NCBI GenBank assembly: GCA_047618505.1
Contig: JBLHLB010000206.1
Location: forward strand, 1 to 7,306
DNA: 7,306 nucleotides
Direction: 5' to 3'
Source of the DNA: JBLHLB01 sp047618505
GTDB taxonomy: Bacteria; Planctomycetota; UBA1135; GCA-002686595
The translations under genes and the position numbers were made by a program. This document shows positions 1-6,801 of this stretch, in pieces (the first letter of the stretch is position 1; every line of letters starts with the position of its first letter). The notes under the pieces were generated by a model. The model saw only the letters and a program-made list of their open reading frames with translations. It was not told the origin of the DNA and did not search any database.

Positions 1-2
1 AC

Positions 3-2483
3 GCCTCCTTGGCCTGGATTCCGCTGGATACTCGGGTTGAACTTGCGGCGAACTGCACCGAGAGCGGTGGTGCGCGCGTGCGCCTGACGCCCATCGGAGT
101 GCTGCCCACGGCAAGCAACTTCCGCGTCTCCATGATGCCCGGATTCGAGGACATCGTGGGACAGTCGACAAGCCTTGAGCTGAATGATTTTGCGGTTGCC
201 TCCACGGAGATGACGTCGTTCGACAGCTTGACTCCGATGGACGACAACGCCGACGGGTTGGTCGAGGAATTCGATATCAGCGATGGTGCCAGCGGCTCCT
301 TCGAGGATACCGAGGCTCTGTTCTCCTCGACACCGGCGGCCTGGGGGGATGGAGCTGCGACCTCGGCTTTCACCTTCAGCGGAACCGGCGGAAACGATAG
401 CGGCGACTTCGACTGGTACATCGGCGACGACGAAGACCTCTTCTTCTTCGACACGAGTTCGACGACCATTGTCGGCGGTCCCGGTGGAAGCCCCACCAGC
501 ACCCAGACTTCGGTCGGCGGTCGAGTCGATGTCCGTGACCTCGTCATCCTCGAGGGCGCGATCCTCCGGATCCAAGGCCCCAACATCTTCACGGTCAACG
601 CAACACGCGACGTCATCATTCGAGGCACGCTCGATGCGTCTGGTTTCAACGCCAAGAACGTGGCGACCCTGAACACCGGTGCCCAGGCCGAGAAGGGTGG
701 AGCAGGTGCGGCAGGCGGTGGCCGTGGCGGTAACGCCAGTGAAGTCCTCAACGACTCCACCAAGCGCGGGGGCTCCGGCTTCGGCGCCTTTGCTCTCACC
801 AACGGTGGTGGTCTCGGTGGCGAGAGTGGATTCCTCGCAGGAACCAACCAGGAAGCCCGTCGCCCGGGCAACGGCGGTGGCGGCAGCTTCGGAGAATACC
901 CTGGGTCCATCCAACGGATTGATCCCGAGCCCGGTGATCCCGGTGCCGCTTCGACAACCGGCTGTGTCAGTGGGCAGATCCCGGCGCCCGGCGGAGCGGC
1001 AGGTCCCGTTCCCTTTGCAAATGCCGACTTGGTCGACAACGTCTTTGGTGTGCGCCCGGTCACCGATGGTGCTGGCAACCTCGTCAGCCTTACCCGTGGC
1101 GAGCTGACCCAGGTCTGGGCCGGCGCCGGCGGCGGCGGTGGCGGGGATGCTCTCCCCAGCTCTACTTGCCCTTCGCCCAACTGGACCGCTAGCTCTGACG
1201 AGAAAGGCGGCGGCGGCGGTGGTGGAGGTGGCTCCATGCGCATCAACGCCCTCGGCAAGATCATCTTCGGCAACAACGGCCAGATCAAAGCTGAAGGCGG
1301 TCAGGGTGCCACCGGCGAGAACACGAACTTCCTGGACCACATCGGTGGTACAGGTGGCGGCGGTTCTGGCGGTCACGTCATTCTGGAGACCGCAACTCAG
1401 ATTGACTTCACAGATGGCGATCCGATCCTGGCTCCCCTCGGCGAATACATCACGACCCAAGGTGGTCTTGGCGGTCAGGGCTCAACCTCGGAGAACCCGG
1501 CTTTCATCGATGCCGGTGGCGCCGGTGGTGCCGGCGTGATCCAGCTGCACGTTCCCGACCCCATTCAGCAGCCGAGCTCGAACACGGCCGGCAGTATCGT
1601 GATTCCCCTGGCCGGCGAAGGTGATCCCTTCAATTCGGTCTCGGCTCCGACCTCCAATCCGATGATTCAAACCTTCGGCGCGCGTTCAGAGGCGCGTTCC
1701 CGCTGGGTTTCCATCGGTGGCGCAGACCAGGATCCCGGTGGCGGGTTCAGGCTGATTGAGTTCGCCTTTGACGGACTCGACACGACGCCCGGTCCCGAAC
1801 AGGGCAAGGTGCTCACAACGAGTACCCAGGTCAACGAGCTCACCGCTCTCCTGACCGAAGATCTGACCGGGAATGCCAATGCGTCTATCGATCCGGACGG
1901 CGTAACCCTGCGCCTGTCGGGGATGGCCTTGGCTTCCTTGATCAACGATCCCGGTACGATCTCGAACGATATCTATCTGCGTTCCCCGGCTCTGCTGCGG
2001 AACTTCAACCTGCGCCTCTCGCGCTCTTCAAACCCTTCGGAAGCCTTCGCAAACTTCGATGTGGTCTCCGCGGCCTACGACGATGATCAAGTCGTCCTGA
2101 CCGTTACCACCTCCAGTAACCTGGGCACGCTGCAGGACTTCGTGGATAGCCAGGGCGTCCTGGTCGTGCAGTACGAGTTGATTCCGCGCTTCTTCCGCGT
2201 GCGCACAGGTAGCGCTAATAGCGGCCTGGACATCCTTGAGGATTCCTCCTTCGTTCGCATCACCTTCGATGCTGCCCCGGCGGACTCCAACGGTGACCCG
2301 GACGAGGACAATCTTCTTGTGGAAGGCACGGGAGATATCACGGACTTCAACGCGCTGATGGCGGGGGAACTGAAGTTCTTCCGCTTCAACGTAGAGTTCG
2401 ACCTAGACGCTCTCGGAGCTGGCGTTTCGACCGAGACGGAAATCGTCTCCCTTGAGTTCTTGAAGATCCCCTTCAAGTTCTAG
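3..2483 (+). CDS. Large glycine-rich, beta-strand-repeat surface-type protein (5' end outside window)
   Basis: I do not recognise a family of known function. The reading frame is open from base 3 with no stop before it. The first possible start in view (TTG at 9) has no visible ribosome site and no signal peptide after it, so the gene surely begins upstream. Counting from that TTG, about 824 residues are visible. Residues 1-165 are acidic and beta-rich, with an EF-hand/dockerin-like loop (DDNADGLVEEFD, 78-89). Residues about 170-212 hold alternating hydrophobic strands ending in VIIRGTLDASG. Residues about 228-512 are strongly glycine-rich, with runs of up to nine Gly codons interrupted by strand pairs such as GKIIFGNNGQIKAEGG, HVILETATQIDF and GVIQLHVPDP. 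Residues 520-824 are beta-rich and not glycine-rich, with an acidic DSNGDPDEDN stretch near 759. The composition suggests an exported, possibly Ca-binding, beta-helix or beta-sandwich surface protein. No LPXTG, PEP-CTERM or other sorting tail is seen. The next gene looks like a partner. Confidence 0.85.
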   Translation, partial: ASLAWIPLDTRVELAANCTESGGARVRLTPIGVLPTASNFRVSMMPGFEDIVGQSTSLELNDFAVASTEMTSFDSLTPMDDNADGLVEEFDISDGASGSFEDTEALFSSTPAAWGDGAATSAFTFSGTGGNDSGDFDWYIGDDEDLFFFDTSSTTIVGGPGGSPTSTQTSVGGRVDVRDLVILEGAILRIQGPNIFTVNATRDVIIRGTLDASGFNAKNVATLNTGAQAEKGGAGAAGGGRGGNASEVLNDSTKRGGSGFGAFALTNGGGLGGESGFLAGTNQEARRPGNGGGGSFGEYPGSIQRIDPEPGDPGAASTTGCVSGQIPAPGGAAGPVPFANADLVDNVFGVRPVTDGAGNLVSLTRGELTQVWAGAGGGGGGDALPSSTCPSPNWTASSDEKGGGGGGGGGSMRINALGKIIFGNNGQIKAEGGQGATGENTNFLDHIGGTGGGGSGGHVILETATQIDFTDGDPILAPLGEYITTQGGLGGQGSTSENPAFIDAGGAGGAGVIQLHVPDPIQQPSSNTAGSIVIPLAGEGDPFNSVSAPTSNPMIQTFGARSEARSRWVSIGGADQDPGGGFRLIEFAFDGLDTTPGPEQGKVLTTSTQVNELTALLTEDLTGNANASIDPDGVTLRLSGMALASLINDPGTISNDIYLRSPALLRNFNLRLSRSSNPSEAFANFDVVSAAYDDDQVVLTVTTSSNLGTLQDFVDSQGVLVVQYELIPRFFRVRTGSANSGLDILEDSSFVRITFDAAPADSNGDPDEDNLLVEGTGDITDFNALMAGELKFFRFNVEFDLDALGAGVSTETEIVSLEFLKIPFKF

Positions 2484-2502
2484 AGGGCACCGGTCAGCAT
2501 AC

Positions 2503-2540
2503 GGAGGCGGCGCGATCCCAAAGGTCGCGTCGCCTTCTCT
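2503..2540 (+). terminator. Stem-loop terminator or attenuator between the glycine-rich gene and the lipoprotein gene
   Basis: GGAGGCGGCGCGA (2503-2515) pairs with TCGCGTCGCCTTC (2525-2537), giving 13 pairs including two G-U, around a 9-base loop. It begins 20 bases after the upstream stop. The following bases (TCTCTATTGT) are only moderately T-rich, so termination may be partial and some transcripts may continue into the next gene. Confidence 0.6.
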
Positions 2541-2576
2541 ATTGTGAGGGCGGAGCCTGGGCACCAGAATGCGTGC

Positions 2577-4610
2577 ATGTTCGCTGACCTCCTCGTCCAC
2601 CTGCGCGATTTTTGGAGCAGACCCGGGTCTATGGCTAGTGTCTTCGCTGCCCTTGTCCCCGGCCTGTTCCTGGGTGGTTGTTCCAACCCCCAGGGAGACG
2701 AGCCTGCGACCCTGGGCCTACTTGGCTTCTCCCAGGCCGATGGTCGGGGTGTGCGTCTGAACGAGACCCTGCGCTTCCAGTTCTCCCAATCCGTTGACCG
2801 AGCCTCGATCACCGGCTCGAGCTTCGCGGTGGAGGGCCCGAACGGCGAGCCCGTTCGTGGAACAGTACAACAGCGCGCGAGCACTCTTCAGTTCGTGCCG
2901 GACCTGCCCCTGCGCGACGACTTGATCGATGGCGGTCTCTTGCCCGGGAGAACCTACACGGTGAGGTTGCTTGGCTTCCCCGCTCCGGATGGGATCCGTG
3001 GAGTCGGCGGGGAACCCCTGAGCCAAAGTTTTGTCTTCCACTTCAAGACGGCCGGCGCAGGTGGGGATGATGCGGTCTTCGTGCCGCCGATTTCAGGCGA
3101 GCTGCCCCTGTTCTTTGATTGCAAGCAACAGCTCTTGGAGCCATTGGACGAAATCCGATTGGAGGCAGTGGAAGGCCTCGATCCACGTTCGATTCACAAC
3201 GGTGTTTTTGAGCTGTATGCGGCAGAGGCGAGCTCGGACACGGAGGCCATTCCATTGCGCGCTCAACTACGCCAAAATCGTAGCGACTACTCCGAAGTCG
3301 TGCTGCAACGCATCGCCGACCTCAAGTATCCGGATACTCTGCTGGCCCTTGAGCCAGGCGAGTACTACCTCTGGCAAGTACCCCACAGCGAGCCCTTCGT
3401 CACCCTTGGGAGCTTGCCCGTGACGCCGGTGTGGATCGCCTCCGGCGAGACAGTGCTGAAGTTGCGCGTGGTGGCTGCTAAGGTCGAGTCCGAGCGAGAG
3501 GAATTTGACACGTTGAGCAGCGCCTCACCAATTCTGGCTGACGGAGTGGATGGCAGGGCCTACTTCGATGGGGGGGGAGAAGTGCGTGTGCGCTTCCCGG
3601 CGGCGGCGGGATCCGGGGAGGCAGGGTCGATTGCGGACTTGAGCAGAGTGCTCATGGATATAGGCGCCGAGGAGCGTGTTGACTTGCATGCCACGGGGAT
3701 GCTGCTGCCCAAGGGCCCGCTTATTGATCTCTCTGACCGAGTGGGTCCTGTGATCCTGCGCGCACAAAGAGGCATGCGAATCAATGGCATCCTGCGGCGC
3801 CGGCAATCGACCACCAACCTGGCACCGGGGTCGAGTTTGGAGGACTGGATTCGGCCCCGGTCTTTCGAATTGACCCGAGCGCTCCAGGCCCTTGAGGTGC
3901 ACCAGGGGGCAGTGGCGCGCGGGGACCTGTCCGAGGAACAAGCCAGCGCCACGACCATGGCCCTCGAGGCTCGCCTGGCCTCGGCCCGGGATGCCCTGAC
4001 ACTGACGCGGTTCCTGGGGGAAGCCCTGGCTGCGGAGGTGCCCTGGACGATCCTCGTGGCCGGCGGCGATGTCGTAGTGGATGGGGAGATAGATGTGGAC
4101 GGTGAGCTCTTGATCATCGCTGGCGGGTGGATTCGCGTTGGTGGCAGAGTCTCCGCCGGAGAAGTCTGGGCCACGCCCGGCGGCGGCGGCGATTTCGGCG
4201 TGCTCCACGATGTGCCCCATGAGGTTCCCCTCGTGCTCGATGAGCCCCTTGAGAATCCCCTGCGCGAAGAGCTTCGCGTAGCCATCGTCTCGCGCTCTAT
4301 CCGTCCCCAGGGCGGCGTTGAGGAGTGGCTGGGGTTGAAGATCTCGGCGGACGAAGGCGCCGGTCAGGCACGGGTCAGCGTGATCGGAGAGCGCCAGCTA
4401 GGGCCGCGGTCAAAAGAGAAGCTGGGGCCCGTTGACAGCTTGAACCTTCTCAAGGGCTGGACCTCTCTGCGGCTGGTGGTCGAGTTGGTCATCCCCCCGG
4501 GGCCCGGTCCCTGGGATCCGCCGCGGCTCGATGCGGTCGAGGTGACCTGGAAGGCGCCCGAGGGAGCCGGGGAGCGGCAGGCCAGAGCTCGGGCCCCCCG
4601 GAACGAATAG
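2577..4610 (+). CDS. Lipoprotein with N-terminal SbsA-type Ig-like domain and beta-strand ladder
   Basis: This is a predicted exported, lipid-anchored protein of unknown function. Three in-frame starts are possible: GTG 2544, ATG 2577 and ATG 2631. GTG 2544 sits only 6 bases beyond the hairpin at 2503-2537 and has no ribosome site. ATG 2631 has GGAG 13 bases upstream but would give a signal peptide with no basic residue. ATG 2577 keeps two arginines before the hydrophobic stretch, so I use it, with low certainty. From ATG 2577 (677 residues), the stretch AALVPGLFLGGC ends in a lipobox Cys at residue 35. Residues about 44-159 resemble the bacterial Ig-like domain found in SbsA and Big_5 proteins (LRFQFSQSVD, then STLQFVPDLPLRD, then YTVRLLG, ending FHFKT). 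A beta-rich centre follows, then a predicted helical stretch (429-488). After it come a strand ladder (ILVAGGDVVVDGEIDVDG, 491-508) and a glycine turn (PGGGGDFG). A C-terminal beta segment resembles the end of the upstream protein. It probably works with that protein at the cell surface. Confidence 0.8.
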   Translation: MFADLLVHLRDFWSRPGSMASVFAALVPGLFLGGCSNPQGDEPATLGLLGFSQADGRGVRLNETLRFQFSQSVDRASITGSSFAVEGPNGEPVRGTVQQRASTLQFVPDLPLRDDLIDGGLLPGRTYTVRLLGFPAPDGIRGVGGEPLSQSFVFHFKTAGAGGDDAVFVPPISGELPLFFDCKQQLLEPLDEIRLEAVEGLDPRSIHNGVFELYAAEASSDTEAIPLRAQLRQNRSDYSEVVLQRIADLKYPDTLLALEPGEYYLWQVPHSEPFVTLGSLPVTPVWIASGETVLKLRVVAAKVESEREEFDTLSSASPILADGVDGRAYFDGGGEVRVRFPAAAGSGEAGSIADLSRVLMDIGAEERVDLHATGMLLPKGPLIDLSDRVGPVILRAQRGMRINGILRRRQSTTNLAPGSSLEDWIRPRSFELTRALQALEVHQGAVARGDLSEEQASATTMALEARLASARDALTLTRFLGEALAAEVPWTILVAGGDVVVDGEIDVDGELLIIAGGWIRVGGRVSAGEVWATPGGGGDFGVLHDVPHEVPLVLDEPLENPLREELRVAIVSRSIRPQGGVEEWLGLKISADEGAGQARVSVIGERQLGPRSKEKLGPVDSLNLLKGWTSLRLVVELVIPPGPGPWDPPRLDAVEVTWKAPEGAGERQARARAPRNE

Positions 4611-4730
4611 TTGTCGGGTCCGGGCCAAAGGCCCCCGTGGCGCACGAATTGCCCCACATGCTCCACAGGGGCCCCAGCAGGTGCCCTAATAACCCGCTCG
4701 TCCCTCGTGGTCTGCCACGCCCCAGTCGAT

Positions 4731-4734
4731 AGGA
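4731..4734 (+). promoter_or_regulatory. Ribosome binding site of the prepilin peptidase gene
   Basis: AGGA lies 6 bases before ATG 4741. This supports that start over the in-frame ATGs at 4750 and 4756, for which the spacing would be long. The 130-base gap upstream (4611-4740) holds only a short GC hairpin (4622-4634) and an isolated TAATAA at 4687 without a convincing -35 partner. Confidence 0.5.
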
Positions 4735-4740
4735 TTTGCC

Positions 4741-5670
4741 ATGCCTCCCATGGTGATGAACCCAACGGTCTGGATTGTTTGGTGGACAGCGGTCGGACTC
4801 TGCGTCGGATCCTTCCTGAACGTTTGTATTCACCGTTGGCCCCTGGAGAACGAGACGGTCAGCAGCCCAAAACGATCACGCTGCCCCAGCTGTCGCCACG
4901 AGCTGAGTTGGAAGGAGAACATCCCGGTCTTCTCGTGGATCGCGCTCAGGGGACGCTGCCGTTGGTGCAAGTGCTCGATTTCAGCCCGCTATCCCGGCAT
5001 TGAGCTCCTGACGGGGATTCTGTTTCTGACCACGGCCTGGATCTTTGGGCCCTCGGATTGGGCCCTGACTATGATTTCGGCCCTGGTCCTCGCGGGCCTC
5101 GTGGTGGCCACCTTCGTGGACTTTGACCGCTTCGAGATCCCGGATGAGGTCTCCATCGGCGGGATGATTCTGGCCCCGATCCTCTCGGCGCTCGTCCCGG
5201 GCCTGCATGCTTCGACCTGGGTGGCCCAGCGCATGTCCGAAGGCGAAGGCGTGGATCGGTTCGGTGCCTTATTCGGCTCCCTGGCCGGTTTGGCCGTGGG
5301 TGGGGGCATCTTGCTGCTGATTGGGTGGATCGGGAAGCTCATCTACGGTCGCGATGCCATGGGGCTCGGGGATGTGAAGCTCCTGGCCGCTGGCGGCGGA
5401 TTCGTCGGCCCCGGGGGCGCCCTCGTGGCCTTGCTGATCGGATCCTTCGTGGCCTCGGCCGTGGGCATCCTCAATATGGCCCGATTCCTTTGGATCTCGC
5501 GTAGCCGGGTGCGCCAGCGGGGCGGGAAAAAGAGCTTTGGGCGCTCCGTGAAGGTCGCCCGAATCTGCGGTCGCTACCTTCCCTTTGGTCCGTACCTGGC
5601 AATCGGCATTGGAATCGTCCTCCTGGCTTGGAATCATGTACTCGAAGTCCTGAGGGGTTTCGTCGGTTAG
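4741..5670 (+). CDS. pilD: Prepilin leader peptidase / N-methyltransferase (A24 family, PilD/GspO type)
   Basis: This polytopic inner-membrane aspartic protease removes the leader from type IV prepilins or type II secretion pseudopilins. In bifunctional members it also N-methylates the new first residue. The 309-residue length is slightly above the usual 250-290. Visible hallmarks are the N-terminal GSFLNVCIHRWP (23-34) and the zinc-type tetrad C48-x2-C51 and C73-x2-C76 in the cytoplasmic loop, followed by YPGIELLTG. The catalytic aspartates are D127 (in FVDFD, followed by IPD) and D211 (in GLGDVKLL). The conserved PFGPYLA is at 281-287. About seven hydrophobic segments are seen. An intact cysteine tetrad in this family goes with the bifunctional type. 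A basic loop (about 253-275, RSRVRQRGGKK) precedes the last helix. No pilin, ATPase or secretin gene is in view, so its client apparatus is unknown. The equivalent symbol in a secretion operon would be gspO or xcpA. The start is ATG 4741 with a good ribosome site. Confidence 0.95.
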   Translation: MPPMVMNPTVWIVWWTAVGLCVGSFLNVCIHRWPLENETVSSPKRSRCPSCRHELSWKENIPVFSWIALRGRCRWCKCSISARYPGIELLTGILFLTTAWIFGPSDWALTMISALVLAGLVVATFVDFDRFEIPDEVSIGGMILAPILSALVPGLHASTWVAQRMSEGEGVDRFGALFGSLAGLAVGGGILLLIGWIGKLIYGRDAMGLGDVKLLAAGGGFVGPGGALVALLIGSFVASAVGILNMARFLWISRSRVRQRGGKKSFGRSVKVARICGRYLPFGPYLAIGIGIVLLAWNHVLEVLRGFVG

Positions 5671-5744
5671 GTCGGTTCGCTCGCTTGCGGGCACAGGCCT
5701 TGGGGCCAGTTCCCACAGCGTGAAATAGCGTTGCAAACACCGAT

Positions 5745-5784
5745 GAGTCCCTGGGCTCCGCCGGGGTAGACCCCCCGGCGACTC
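5745..5784 (+). other. GC-rich stem-loop upstream of the OmpA-domain lipoprotein gene
   Basis: CGCCGGGG (5759-5766) pairs perfectly with CCCCGGCG (5773-5780) around the 6-base loop TAGACC. GAGT (5745-5748) can further pair with ACTC (5781-5784), with a 10-base bulge on the 5' side. No T-run follows, so it is not a standard intrinsic terminator. It lies 45 bases before the ATG at 5830 and could be a 5' leader structure or a weak transcription barrier after the peptidase gene. Confidence 0.35.
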
Positions 5785-5815
5785 AGAACATATTCGCCAT
5801 TGCACCGCCACCTTC

Positions 5816-5820
5816 GAGGA
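5816..5820 (+). promoter_or_regulatory. Ribosome binding site deciding the OmpA-domain lipoprotein start
   Basis: GAGGA lies 9 bases before ATG 5830. An in-frame TTG at 5800 would lengthen the protein by ten residues but has no comparable site, so ATG 5830 is preferred. Confidence 0.65.
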
Positions 5821-5829
5821 CCGCGCCCC

Positions 5830-6579
5830 ATGAATCCGATCTCCCCGCGAACCGGTAGTTCCAACAACGCCCGCCGCACAAGCCTTTTGCAGAAACTCCA
5901 AAGCAAGTGCCAGGGAGCTGCCCGCCGGCGGACCGTGATCGGTTTGCTGTGTGCACTTCCCCTGACCGTCGGCTGCGCATCCCAGGGGCAAATCCAGGAC
6001 TTCCAGGATGAGATCCGTGGGTTGCGTGAAGAGCGCACTCAATTGCGTAAGGAAAACCGCGGTCTGCAGACGCGACTTGGCGAAGCCCAGGCGCAGCTTA
6101 TCGATTCTAGCAGCCGTCAGGCTGAGGTTATCCCCGCGGCAGCCGAGACCACCGACCAGGATTACTCTGAGCTGGACGCCGTGGGTGTCGATTACGGAAC
6201 GCGTGACGGCAACTTCATGATCTCGCTTCCGGCGGGCATCACATTTGCTTCGGGCAGTGCCGAGCTGACCAAGCAAGGTCGCCAGGCCCTGCGCGTCGTC
6301 GCTCAAACACTGCAGAGTCAACACTCCGGTGGGACCTACTGGATCGAAGGACACACGGACAACGATCCGATTCGTAAGTCCAAGTGGGAGTCGAACCGGC
6401 AGCTCTCCGTCTCGCGTGCGATGGCGGTTCACGCCTTCCTCGTCGAGGACAGTGGATTCGGCGACGACCAGTTCGTCGTCGCTGGACATGGCGAGTACTT
6501 GCCCATTGCGGCCAACGATTCTCCTGCCGGCAAGGCGCGCAACAGACGAGTTGAAATCGTCGTGCACATGGCGCGCTAA
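5830..6579 (+). CDS. OmpA-family lipoprotein with coiled-coil linker (Pal/MotB-like peptidoglycan-binding domain)
   Basis: This is a probable outer-membrane lipoprotein that grips peptidoglycan non-covalently and so ties the two layers together. It is 249 residues from ATG 5830. A long basic N-terminus (1-34, ending ARRRT) precedes a hydrophobic stretch and a lipobox-like LTVGC with Cys49. The +2 residue is Ala, not Asp, which in enterobacterial rules favours the outer membrane. Residues about 53-98 are charged heptad-like sequence rich in E, R, Q and L, a likely coiled coil. Residues about 137-249 form the OmpA C-terminal domain: ITFASGSAELTKQG, then WIEGHTDNDPI with D177 at the diaminopimelate-binding position, SNRQLSVSRA with R196, and the closing ARNRRVEI. 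The SN-x2-LS-x2-RA pattern is closer to MotB-type domains than to enterobacterial Pal, but the lipid anchor replaces MotB's transmembrane helix and no motA is nearby. It lies 159 bases after the peptidase gene and ends before a strong terminator. Confidence 0.92.
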   Translation: MNPISPRTGSSNNARRTSLLQKLQSKCQGAARRRTVIGLLCALPLTVGCASQGQIQDFQDEIRGLREERTQLRKENRGLQTRLGEAQAQLIDSSSRQAEVIPAAAETTDQDYSELDAVGVDYGTRDGNFMISLPAGITFASGSAELTKQGRQALRVVAQTLQSQHSGGTYWIEGHTDNDPIRKSKWESNRQLSVSRAMAVHAFLVEDSGFGDDQFVVAGHGEYLPIAANDSPAGKARNRRVEIVVHMAR

Positions 6580-6594
6580 GGGCGCAGCTCGCAA

Positions 6595-6635
6595 GCGTCC
6601 TCTGGGACGCGAGTACGGTTCGCTCGACGGAACCG
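6595..6635 (+). other. Two tandem stem-loops in the 3' untranslated region of the OmpA-domain gene
   Basis: GCGTCC (6595-6600) pairs with GGACGC (6605-6610) around the tetraloop TCTG. CGGTTC (6616-6621) pairs with GAACCG (6630-6635) around 8 bases. Both are perfect 6-bp stems lying between the stop codon at 6579 and the terminator at 6673. They may protect the mRNA 3' end or belong to a 3'-derived small RNA; neither role is shown by sequence alone. Confidence 0.4.
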
Positions 6636-6672
6636 AAGTGCTAATGCCAGTCCCTATTCAGGAGTGGCGCAG

Positions 6673-6715
6673 CGAGGGAGGCGATTTCCGAGAAGGGAAT
6701 CGCCTCCCTCGTTTT
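6673..6715 (+). terminator. Strong intrinsic terminator after the OmpA-domain lipoprotein gene
   Basis: CGAGGGAGGCGATT (6673-6686) pairs perfectly with AATCGCCTCCCTCG (6698-6711). Three further inner pairs (TCC with GGG, one of them T-G) leave the 5-base loop GAGAA. TTTT follows at 6712-6715. This 17-pair stem ends the upstream transcription unit and separates it from the EF-G-like gene. Confidence 0.9.
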
Positions 6716-6771
6716 GAATTGGCCTGAACCCGCGCTGGGGATGTCCTAGGAGCCCTCCAAACCCGCCGACG

Positions 6772-6801
6772 TTGCGCGTTTCCCATGCCCGGATGTAGCA
6801 T
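6772..6801 (+). promoter_or_regulatory. Candidate sigma70-type promoter for the EF-G-like gene
   Basis: TTGCGC (6772-6777) and TAGCAT (6796-6801) are 18 bases apart and lie 64 bases before the ATG at 6865, downstream of the strong terminator. They match the TTGACA and TATAAT consensus at three and four of six positions, so this is a position-supported guess. A dyad, CCATGC (6783-6788) and GCATGG (6798-6803), overlaps the -10 box and could be an operator. Confidence 0.35.

Noticed and set aside
9..11. TTG as the true start of the glycine-rich protein
   Set aside because: The frame stays open to the window edge, and no signal peptide follows, so the start is upstream of the window.
2445..2480. 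Alternating hydrophobic C-terminus ending in Phe (LKIPFKF), similar to the outer-membrane barrel insertion signature
   Set aside because: The rest of the protein does not look like a membrane barrel, and the lipoprotein with a similar C-terminal domain does not end this way, so the match is probably chance.
3525..4285. Two overlapping - strand frames of 231 and 241 codons opposite the lipoprotein gene
   Set aside because: The + strand frame has a lipobox, an Ig-like domain and coherent strand patterns; the antisense translations are biased toward Arg, Pro and Ser with no motif.
4622..4634. GGGCC-AAA-GGCCC hairpin just after the lipoprotein gene
   Set aside because: It has only five pairs, a 3-base loop and no T-run, so it is not supported as a terminator.
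4611..5003. 130-codon + frame starting right after the lipoprotein stop
   Set aside because: It overlaps the prepilin peptidase in another frame, begins at an unsupported TTG and shows no domain; the peptidase frame contains all the family motifs.
5700..5726. TTGGGG and TGAAAT as a promoter for the OmpA-domain gene
   Set aside because: The spacing is only 15 bases and both boxes match the consensus poorly.
5269..6594. 441-codon open frame on the - strand opposite the peptidase 3' half and the OmpA-domain gene
   Set aside because: It runs antisense across two well-supported genes and the gap between them, its translation shows no recognisable motif, and long antisense frames are common in GC-rich DNA.
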